64,000 nucleotides of DNA, from positions 7,789,399 through 7,853,398 of the forward strand of contig NC_037264.1 in NCBI RefSeq assembly GCF_000002425.4, given 5' to 3'. The notes beneath the pieces are model-generated. The model saw only the letters and a program-made list of their open reading frames with translations, was not told the origin of the DNA and did not search any database. The translations under genes were made by a program, and so were the position numbers. Below, piece by piece: positions 1 to 9,508 of the stretch (positions are counted from its first letter, which is position 1; each line of letters begins with the position of its first letter). This stretch comes from Physcomitrium patens. Taxonomy: Eukaryota; Streptophyta; Bryopsida; Funariales; Funariaceae.

Positions 1-2193
1 AGTGCAGTGAAAAACCAGTCGGAAGGTGGAAGAAACAGAAAGGACATAAAAGCAGTGGCAAGGCATTCACCACCCCGGTTGACTAAGGCGGTGACCAAGC
101 AATTCCATGATCAGTGAAGTAACAAAACTCCTAAACTCTGAACGTGCTAGGACTACTGCTTCGTGGCCACAAAGGGGAAAAAAACCCCAATGAATCACTT
201 ACGACATTATACTCGACACAATAATGTTTCACACGTACTTCTCTAGGTACTACCCCGTCTGTTCCAAAAACTAGGGTGCAAAAGGCGAATTGTCTGTGAG
301 AAAGAATCTACTTAGACCTGTTGACGAGCTCCCATGTAACTTACATTAGCAGCGGAAACGTGTACACCATAAAAACACCTCGCGGTTATGACCTAGAAAC
401 TATATCTCAACACTGCTAAACGCATATCAGCCATAGCCCAGGTCATCGAATCGCTACGCTGGTTGTTTGTGTGCTCCTCAAACTATTACTTCAGCGAACA
501 CCTCTCGCACGCGCATTTCAAAGAAAATATTCCTACTTTCGGAAGTCACGCGAAGAACCCCCTGGCTTCATCACCCTCGAACCCGCTCCTACAGCTACCC
601 TCGTTCGACCAGCCACAAGGCGGAGTTGAAACACTACCCCGAGCACAATGTGAAATTGGCTACAAAAGATTCGAAGGGAACCCGTCTCCACGCACGACTA
701 CTTGCCTCAAAATCTACTTTCTCGAGACCTTTACCGAATTACACATCATCCTGTCCGTCGTCCCGTCATTCGTTGCATCCATGCCCTCCCAACCTCCCAG
801 AGCAACGTCCATCGATACAGAACACATCCAATTCAGGACCAAGAACATCACTCACAATACACCTATCCTCTGAAAACCCCAGAGCACTTCGACAACCACT
901 CCACCACCCCTGTGATAACTCTGGATCCAACAACCCGTCTGCGACGCCACACACACACAATACATGCCGCCGTAACCACTCCCCCAATCTGTACACACAC
1001 AAGGACATCTACTCCGCTGCCACCATCCTAAGAACAGAGCAACCTCAACCACGGAAGACTCCCCCCGGACGAGTCGGTCACAGACCACACCACCACACCT
1101 AACCGGCGCAGAGCATGCACCTGAAAGCATGAATGAACCCGCGCGATGTACCTTCTCTCCGCCCTACCCCTCCTCCTGTGCTCCAGCACCCGGCTCCACT
1201 TCCACCTCCTCTTCCTCCTCCTGCTCCCCCTTCCAGCACACCTACAGACAGACACTGCTCCTCCTCCTCCTCTGCTCCTCCCCTTCCCTGAATCTCGCCT
1301 CCGCTTCCCTTCTTCCTTTCCCTTCCCTTCTGAGTAATAAAAAAAAAAAAAAAAAAAAAAAACTGCAATGATGCAGGTATCACTACAATATCACTCACGC
1401 ACAGCGAGGAACAGACCCCCTTGACCTAGACTAGCTGGCTACCATCCAAAGCTAGAGCCATAACTTAAGCTAGCTGCAGTTCATATTCCCCCCGTCCCTC
1501 CCTCGCCTGTCAAATGCATCTTCTCGCCACCGGACATGCGGCTCCCCTCTCCCATGCCGCCTCCGCCGAACCCCCCTCCGATTCGCCTTTCGTAGGCCCG
1601 GATCCGAGCCACCGAGGGGAGCTGCACCCGGACTCGGGGGGAGGGGGGGATGCACTTGGATGAACAAGACGAAACCACACTCACGGATGGACTGCCCCGC
1701 GACCGATCCATCAGCCCCCCTCATCTCGTCCGTCCGTCCGTCCATGGCGACGAAGCGAGACACATACTACTTCTATACAACTACCGGGGGCGGGTCGCGT
1801 TCACACAGGAACCTGCTTTTCGGTGGGTCGTTCCTGCTATTGCCTGCTGACGCGGACCCCGCGTCGGTCAACCAAAAAACAAAACGATTCGCGGCTCCAG
1901 TTTCCTCGAGTGCATCCATTCATTCACCCACGCATTTATCCATTCATTGATGGGGGAGGGGGGCAGCACTTGTGGGCACAGAAGGCGTGGGACAGCTTCT
2001 ACTGCTTATTCTGCTTCTGCTTCTTCGTCGCCTCTCCCCCCTCTTCGTTTGCTTGCTGGATGGCTGGCTGGCTAGTGTTGGCCCCCCCTTCCTTCCTTTC
2101 CTTTTCCTTCTCTATTATATATTAGAGCCTGTCCTCTCCATGTTAGGTGCGTGCTTCAATCATGGTCACGTACGCTGCTCTGGCCTGGCCCCT
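1..2193. other. No confident gene; AC-rich then CT-rich DNA
   Basis: I see no recognisable coding sequence. Open frames between about 460 and 1100 translate to Ser/Thr/Pro/His-rich protein in several overlapping frames, as expected from AC-rich DNA. Roughly 1140-1335 is strongly pyrimidine-rich on the plus strand and is followed by a 24-base A run (1339-1362). A CCGT microsatellite lies near 1727-1743. The minus strand has a TATA-like stretch near 2113-2122 followed by purine-rich DNA, so this could be the promoter or leader of a minus-strand gene lying outside the window. That is a guess. Confidence 0.35.
1339..1362 (+). repeat. (A)24 homopolymer
   Basis: An uninterrupted run of 24 A follows a long CT-rich stretch. 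It could be a retroposon tail or simple slippage; no flanking duplication was found. Confidence 0.9.
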
Positions 2194-2199
2194 CTATAG

Positions 2200-2560
2200 A
2201 TGGATGACTGACTGGGTGGATGGATGGATGAATGTATGAATGCATGGATGGATGGCTGGGTGGTGGATTGTGGATGGACGAATGGTGAATGTTGAATGAT
2301 GAATGGAATGAATGGTGAATGATGGATTCATGGGTGGTGGACGATGGGTGGATGGATGAATATGTGGGATAGATGGTGGATGGATGAATATGTGGGATAG
2401 ATGGTGGATGGATGAATATGTGGGATAGATGGTGGATGGATGAATATGTGGGATAGATGGTGGATGGATGAAGTGATTGACGGATGAATGGTGGATGGAT
2501 GAAGTGATTGATGGATGAATGGTGGATGGATGAATTGATTGACGGATGAATGGATGTGGC
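2200..2560 (+). repeat. GGATG-type minisatellite with 28-bp and 31-bp units
   Basis: The stretch is built from GGATG/GAATG words. Four consecutive 28-bp units (2351-2378, 2379-2406, 2407-2434, 2435-2462), virtually identical, begin GATGGATGAATATGTGGG. They are followed by three 31-bp units (2463-2493, 2494-2524, 2525-2555) that begin GATGGATGAAGTGATTG and vary slightly. Positions 2200-2350 hold less regular GGATG-rich DNA. An open frame on the minus strand here (Ile-His-Pro-Ser repeats) is only a translation of the repeat. Confidence 0.93.
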
Positions 2561-2759
2561 GCTCGCCCTGATCTTCCCTTGGCTAGTAGATGAGCGTGGG
2601 AATGAATACTGGTTGCGTTGGCTATGTACCCTTGAGAACGGGACTGGTACACGTTGGATTGAATGTGAGTGAGTAATGGTGGAGTAGAAAAGCTATGTTT
2701 CTTTGGAAGGAACATGGGAGAACAAAACACAACAAAAAGCATCTTTGATGAAATCAATG

Positions 2760-5700
2760 GAAGTTAAGTCGTTTTTTGTCTGTATGGTGCTCATTTTTGC
2801 CTTCCAAATTTGTACGGTGTGTCATAAACATATTTTCATTCGTTAATTATTCTCATTGAAAAAAAAAAAATTGATACTTCAATCATTCGTGATAAAAAGA
2901 AATCTGATTTTAACTGAGATGTTTTTAATCATCAAATTTCAACCTGCTCGATTTTGTAAATAAAAAAAAAAAAAAAAACAAAAAAAACAAAAACAAAAAC
3001 AAACAAAACAAAAAACAAGTCACTCCCATGAAATGTGTGTATTGTATAAAAGATAAAATCAAAGATGGATCTTTACCTTGTTTTGTATTTTTTTATATTT
3101 TATAAGTGAATAATAATTTTGTGTAATCAATAAGATTAGGAGGAGGAGTTTGAGTTAATGAACTATTCTTGTGTCTACATGACATGCTTTGAACGTGTAG
3201 ACATGTAAAAAATTATATTTGTTTATTTACTTATTTTAAAAAATCAATAAATGTAGTTTTAAAATAAAAAAATTGCATTAAAAGAAGCGTACAAAAAGAT
3301 CACTGCATTTTTACAAATGCAAAAAAGAATGATAGCAAAATACATACATCAAAAGTTAGAAATTTTAAATAATTTCTTTATAGTTTAAAAATAGATAATT
3401 GGAATTTTAAGTGTTTTGCACATGATATTCAATTATAAAAAAATTATGTGATTCTTCTAAGTTTATTAAATAAATCTATAAACCTATGTTGCAGAGAAAA
3501 ACGTATTATGCAAACCCAAAATTTAAACCTATAGTTAATGACATAAAATAGAATTTGAGAATAATGTAACTAATTATTTGATAAAAAAATTACAAAAATA
3601 AGAAACAAGTTAAGTAAAGAAACTAAAATATATATCCAAAACATTTCAACATAATAGTAATATTAAAAAATTAAATAACATAAAGAAATCAACAAAAAAA
3701 ACACATATAATATACACATTAATCACAAAAAAATTGCTCATACTATAATATAGTTGAAGAAATGACTTGAAAAATAATAATAAAAAAAATAAATTTCAAA
3801 AAAAATCAAAAATACAAAATCATAATTTCAAATATATGTCAAATAATATATATTCACTACATAAAAAATTAATAATTTATTTTTAATTAACACATTTAAA
3901 TAATTAAAAACTAAAATAAAAATATTATTAAAAAATAATTTACATACAAATATAAATATAATATTTTTAAAATAAAATTAAAAGATATGAAACTAACTTT
4001 AAAAAAAAAAATTGTATGATTGCTATCCATATTAAAAGTAAGTATAACCTAAAAATTGATCCTTTTTATATTCATTTACACAACACAAACCACATATTAA
4101 AATTGTTACTAAAATTTAAATACTTTAAGGTTATGTTGAAAAAAATTATTTTAAAATTTTAAATCATTACCTTTTGAATAAATTGTTTTCTTTTCGGGGT
4201 ACTTAATCTGCTAGAAATTCTAAAAATCCATGTCGATATTCAAAAACCTTCATACATGTTTTTAATGATTTTAATTATTTTATTTTATTCTTTTCAATCA
4301 TTAAAAATTCTTAATTTTAGTATCATTTTAAAAAATTAGGGTTTTGAAATTGGTATAAATTGAGATAAAAAAAATCTTTTAAATAAATTTCAGACTTTAT
4401 TTGATTACTTAAATATCATATTAAAATTAAGGTGTGAATTTTTATTTTTATTTTTATTTTTTTTAATCTTTTTACCTCTTCAAGCTTACCTACTAATACA
4501 AAATAATTGATCTTCTAGGCTGTATTAGTATTTAACTAAGATAACTAAAGCACCTCTTTTCTAACAAATGGAACCTAAAACCTTATTTAGCAAAAAAAAC
4601 AAAACAAAACAAAACAAAAAAAGAAGATAAATTTTTTAGATCATTTTTAAGAATAAGAGTATAGAAAAAAATAAGAAGATATTACATTATTCTAAATTTG
4701 AATCAAAAAACATGCAAACCTCTAAGATGCAATTATTTTTAAATATTCACACACTCATACTCTTTTGGCATTTAATTCTCTATTCCCCTTTTCTAAAAGA
4801 CATAAAAACTCTTGAATCAAATACTTACTACATAATAAGTATTACAAACAAAAACAAAAAATGACATTACAATTAATATGTACTTTAAAAAAAGAAAAAA
4901 TAATTTTAGATATTCGAAGCTATTAATTAGTTATTGGACTTTGGATTAATTAAAACTAATTTTCAAGGATAAAACTACTTAAAATTAATAACAACTGTAG
5001 ATAGAGAGATAAAAATGGTTTGATGAAGTTTTTCTTTTCTAATATCAAGAAACAACTTATGTTATTAAACTACGATTTTTATTTTTTCTTCGCTGAATTT
5101 CGTAGTAAAAAAACTTAATATTCTACTGATTTCTCATCCTACCTATCTATTCTATAACTTCTATTTTAAATTAAAATTATAACTCTTAATGTAATAGATT
5201 ATTAGCATAATTTTTTTATTTTCTTAAATATTTTTATTTGATACAATCTCTCAATGAGAGTTCTTCTCATCTTTATATGTAATTCGATTTAAGAAAATTT
5301 AATATATATATATATATATATATATAGATATAGATATAAAAAAAAATGCACTTATATAAAGCTTATGTAACATGAAAAATCACAGTAATTTAAACTAATT
5401 ATTTGGTTCATGTTACCAAAACAAATCTTAGAAATTTAACAAAATAAAATTATAAATTGGGTAATATAAGAAAAAAATAAGAGAAAAAAATTACCTTATT
5501 ACAATAATAACAAGATAATTGATTCTTGAATAATAAGTATACAAAAGCATATTTTAAATAATAAGAAAAACATTCAAATTAATTAAAGATTAATTTTTGA
5601 ATGTATTTTCTATATAAAAAATTATACAAATTTTTTATGCCATTTCTAAAAAAATAAATATTCTTGGTAAAATTAAATAGATATGTTTCATATACCTCAA

Positions 5701-6947
5701 ATTATTATAGATACATGATCATAAATGTAGCTTAATGTAATAATTGTTCTATCTTCTATATGATAGATAAAACATGTAATTTCATTATGAATTTTTAATA
5801 TGTCTTAAAATACATAACTATTTTTTAGAAATTAACACGATTCTAATTTCTAAATCAATAAATGTATGTTTAATTTTTTATGTAATTATAATTTAATTAC
5901 AATGACTCAAGCTTATATTCTATATCTTCATATATATTAATAATGTTAACAAAAATTTTGTCTTGTATTTAATAAAATTAGAATTTATTATAATATAATA
6001 TTTAATAAAAAATCAAAATTAAATAATAAAATATATTATTATTTTTAATTATTTCTATCATAATATAAATTACTAATTTTTTTTTGATTTTTGCAAAATC
6101 ATGAATAAGTACTTTATATCAATATTAAAATAATATATTTAACAATAAAAATATTTAAATATTATTTAATAATAGAAATAGAAATAATTCTTTGGTATTT
6201 AATATATATTTTTATACATAGAAATATTTTTTTAAATAGAAAATTAACAAGATAATTTTTAATAAATATTTTTTATAAAAATTTATTATCTATCATAATA
6301 ATAATATTAATTAATTTTATAAAATATTAAAAATATTATTTTAACAAGATAAATAGGAACTCTAATATTTACACAATATCAAAGTCATGGATCTATATGT
6401 AATCTTAAAAAGAAAATATATTTATATGACACTAAAAAATGTGAAAGAAGAAGTAAAAATTATAATCTAAAAAATATAATAATTTTTTTTTAAAATATAA
6501 TAAAATTAGAAAATTTTGAATCAAAAATTGAAACATTAAAAAATGTTACTAAGACCACAGATGGTTTTAATCTTGCTTCTATAAATATTAATCAATAAGA
6601 TCTTATAGAAAGACTACAAAGGTTGTAGTATAAGTATTCAAATTGTAGGTTGCTTCCAATATAACCTCTTCAAAGTAAAAAAAAACTTAAAGGATAAGTT
6701 TTTTGAATCTCGTGATAAATATAAAAGAATCCAAAGGTCTAATCCATATCTACAAAGATTCTCTAAATTATCAACTAATTATTAATTTTATATTTGTAAT
6801 AAAATTTTAAGTATTATTCTTTGAATTTATTTTTTATTTTTCTATATCTTATTTTTGATGATTAGAATTTAATTTTGAAGCTTTAAATTTGAAAAAAAAA
6901 AAAAAAAAAAAAAAAACTTACTTACAAGATTTTTAGACATCTTTTAT
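2760..6947. other. AT-rich repeat-derived DNA, no gene
   Basis: From about 2760 base composition switches abruptly to A+T with many A and T runs and scattered AT microsatellites (for example 5302-5326). No frame longer than about 60 codons looks coding and I recognised no protein domain. It is probably old transposon DNA decayed by C-to-T change; that origin is inferred from the recognisable decayed copies elsewhere in the window. Confidence 0.6.
6891..6916 (+). repeat. (A)n homopolymer
   Basis: An A run of about 26 bases sits just upstream of the decayed solo LTR. Confidence 0.85.
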
Positions 6948-7486
6948 TATCATAGAGATGTATATTTATTTCAATGATTACATATATGATTAGGTAGAAG
7001 TAAGTAAAAATAGACTAATTTCATAATATCTTCTACATGAGCTTCCTAGAAGCTTCATAGATATGGTTTTGACTTTACACATGTTTATAGTTAATTAATA
7101 GGTTAAAAACTTGATCAATGAGTTAATCTTGTATGATACATATTGGTAGCTTGTGGAACAAGCTAACCATGTGGAACACATATAAAGAACTTATCTTACA
7201 AGTTAAGATATGTATCTTGCAAAGGCAATATGTATTAGAGGTCTTATTGAACATTGTTAGTATCTACTAGTTAGATAATATATATGGAGGCAAAAACGAA
7301 GCTTTTTTTTATTCTTGTCAATGCATTTTTAGTTTTAAGTCTTGTTTCAAGACTTTCTAGTCTTCTTATCTTTGGCAATAGCCATTCTAGTTTAATACTA
7401 TACCATCTTTGAGTAATTATATAGTCTTTTTAAGTGACATAAGAGTGTCTTGATCTTTCAATTTTTAAAGATATACATCTTTGATA
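6948..7486 (+). mobile_element. Decayed solo LTR of the chromovirus family
   Basis: About 539 bp align along their whole length with the LTRs of elements 1 and 2, in the same orientation. Shared landmarks are the GGTAGAAGTAAGTAAA block near the start, the AAGCTAAC and GTTAGATA blocks, the TATA region near 7277-7284, and the TTTGGCAATAGCCATTC block. Many positions show C-to-T or G-to-A change. The start reads TATCATAG where younger copies read TGTCACGG; the end reads TTGATA where they read TTGACA. Flanks TTTAT (6943-6947) and TTTGT (7487-7491) look like a 5-bp target duplication with one change. No primer site or gag follows, so it is a solo LTR left by LTR-LTR recombination. Confidence 0.85.
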
Positions 7487-7720
7487 TTTGTATGCAAACT
7501 CTAATATCACATTAGCTCAAATATTTTTTAGTGTAGCCTTAATTTAAAGATATCTTTAATATTCAATTCTTGATTATTATCTATTTTGATATGTGGAGGT
7601 AGTAATAGATTCATTTTAAATATATTCATTATAATGTAAGATTCAATAAAAGATAAATTTAATATAGTTTGAATCAATATTAATTATAATAGCTATTATA
7701 TTTTAATATAAAAATCCTAA

Positions 7721-7725
7721 TATAA
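7721..7725 (+). repeat. Target-site duplication, left copy (TATAA)
   Basis: TATAA precedes the 5' LTR and is repeated exactly at 14117-14121 after the 3' LTR. This fixes the element boundaries and shows that both ends belong to one insertion. Confidence 0.93.
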
Positions 7726-8069
7726 TGTCACGGCCATAATCATGTAAGCTAATAATTACATATAGGAATAGGTAGAAGTAAGTAAAAGTAGATAAAAGTA
7801 AGTTAATTCTATAATATTTAATTTAGAAGCTTCCTAGAAACTTCCTAGACGTTGCTTTGACTTCATAGGTGTCTTTAATTGACTTTTTGGATTAGAAACG
7901 TGGTCAACAAGTTGGCCATGTGCCACACATGTTGTTAGCTTGAAGATTAAGCTAACTATGTGGCCCACACGTAGAAAAACTTGCCTTGTAAGTCAAGGCA
8001 TGTATCCTACAAAGTCAACACATATTGGAGGTCCTATAGAACGTCGCCACGTAGCCCCTAGTTAGATAG

Positions 8070-8077
8070 TATATATA
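8070..8077 (+). promoter_or_regulatory. LTR TATA box
   Basis: TATATATA lies 31 bp upstream of position 8101, placing the predicted RNA start at about 8095-8105. The same spacing occurs in element 2 (17114-17121) and in the right LTR of the decayed minus-strand copy. Confidence 0.7.
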
Positions 8078-8079
8078 GA

Positions 8080-8109
8080 GACAAGAGTGAAGGCTTCTTC
8101 ACTCTTGTC
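8080..8109 (+). promoter_or_regulatory. Perfect 12-bp stem-loop at the predicted RNA start
   Basis: GACAAGAGTGAA (8080-8091), a 6-nt loop, and TTCACTCTTGTC (8098-8109) form a perfect inverted repeat just below the TATA box. Element 2 keeps both arms (17124-17135 and 17142-17153) although its loop differs, which suggests constraint on the stem. The second arm contains most of the 11 nt complementary to the primer-binding region. Confidence 0.75.
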
Positions 8110-8288
8110 AACTCCTTTCTTGCTTCTAGTCTAGTTTCAAGGGTCTCTAGTTTTCTTGTCTTTTGGCAATAGCCATTCTAGTTTCTCTTTTCAATATACA
8201 TACTTATTATTCATATTTTGTTACTTTTCTTTGAGTGAAGGCTTACTTGTCTGAACTGTTTTTTCATCGAGTTCTTGTCCTTGACAGA

Positions 8289-8299
8289 TTGACAAGAGT
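8289..8299 (+). promoter_or_regulatory. Candidate self-priming primer-binding site
   Basis: TTGACAAGAGT begins 2 nt after the 5' LTR, where a primer-binding site is expected. It is the exact reverse complement of ACTCTTGTCAA at 8101-8111, the predicted 5' end of the element RNA. Pairing stops at 11 nt on both sides. This matches the Tf1 arrangement, in which the first 11 nt of the RNA prime minus-strand synthesis. Use as a primer is inferred, not shown. Confidence 0.6.
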
Positions 8300-8498
8300 A
8301 CACTTACAATATCAGAGCTTTGTTTTTTCTTGAGTAAGAGTGGATTACCCCTTTCTCTTGACAAGACATAAGCGTATTAGAAGTTTGCGGATTACCCACT
8401 TCTAAACTGATATTGTTCTTAGTATCTTCTTTGTTATCAAGTCTTTCTTTTCTTTTATCTTGAGCAATATCAAACAAATTTTTCTTCTTAGTGTCATT

Positions 8499-9503
8499 AT
8501 GGCAGAGCTTGTTGAAATGAAGAGTGCAATGGCACAAATGCAAGAGCAAATGAGGGAGTTAATGCTTGCGATGCATCAACTCAATTCACCAACACAAGAA
8601 AGAACAAGAATAGCAGAAAGTGGGGATATAGAGATGATCGAAGCTGCTTCAACATCTACAACAAATCACGTTCTTTCTCCAATTGTACAACACCCTATAA
8701 GCACTAGAGAACCAAGAATTGCCTTACCTGAGAAATTTGATGGTACGAGATCAATGTTTCGAGGGTTCATCAATCAAGTACAATTGGCAATTGAACTTCA
8801 ATCGCAAAGCTATCCAACTCCAGGATCACAAGTCAGGTTTATTGGCACTCTACTTTCTAGTTCTGCATTATCGTGGTTTTCGTCTTTTTTTGAACAACGA
8901 AATCCAATATTGGACAATTTGGAAGCTTTTTTGGCGGAGTTTTGATCTATGTATGGTGAACACAATGCAACTCGTGTTGCAACAAATAAGATCCGAATTC
9001 TGCGACAAGGAAATCGCTCAGTAACAGTGTATGCTTCATAATTTCGACAACTTGCAATTGACATCAAGTGGGATGATGCTGCACTCATCAGTCAATTTCT
9101 TTATGGATTGCAATACGAAGTAAAGAAATTGATGCTCAACTTACCTGATCCTCAAACTTTGAGTCAAGCAATCGATTTTGCGGTAAAATGTGATAATCGA
9201 CTTTTCGAATTTCGATCCGAGAATGATTCACGGGAACCTCAACGTTATTACTCAATGGCAACATCAACATCTTTGCCAAACGTACATTCGGAAGTAGAAG
9301 ACATGCAAATTGACGCAGTACGTTTTAAACCCCTAACTGAGCAAGAAAAGATTCGTCGTCGTCAAGAAGGATTATGTTTATATTGCGGAGAACCTAAGCA
9401 CACTGCTCAACATTGTCCAAAGAAAAGACGCAACTATAAAATGAGGGGTACGACGGTCAAAGAAGACAACATGTCGAAAAACGGATTCGTCCAGCTACAA
9501 TAG
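8499..9503 (+). pseudogene. gag of element 1, two premature stops
   Basis: Starts at ATG 8499 (MAELVEMK), the same start as the intact gag of element 2. The capsid-like region is followed by a nucleocapsid CCHC knuckle (CLYCGEPKHTAQHC, C-x2-C-x4-H-x4-C) near the C-terminus. Two stops break it: TGA at 8943-8945 where element 2 has CGA, and TAA at 9039-9041 where element 2 has CAA. Both are single C-to-T changes. The rest stays in frame to the normal TAG at 9501-9503. Gag would form the virus-like particle and package element RNA; this copy cannot make a full-length one. Confidence 0.93.
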
Positions 9504-9508
9504 GGACC

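Larger units (their letters stand above)
7726..8286 (+). repeat. 5' LTR of element 1
   Basis: 561 bp starting TGTCACGGCC and ending CTTGACA. It contains a TATA box at 8070-8077 and a hairpin at 8080-8109. Differences from the 3' LTR are unevenly placed: about nine lie in the first ~320 bp and only one after the hairpin. Confidence 0.96.

Noticed and set aside
467..1102. 211-codon frame
   Set aside because: Low-complexity Ser/Thr/Pro/His composition with equally open overlapping frames; no domain, no splice context.
2194..2757. 187-codon minus-strand frame rich in Ile, His, Pro and Ser
   Set aside because: It is a translation of the GGATG minisatellite, and the repeats explain the lack of stops.
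8310..8318. TATCAGAGC as the tRNA-iMet primer site of element 1
   Set aside because: Too far from the LTR, lacks TGG for the tRNA CCA end, and is absent from the old copy; the 11-nt self-complement fits better.
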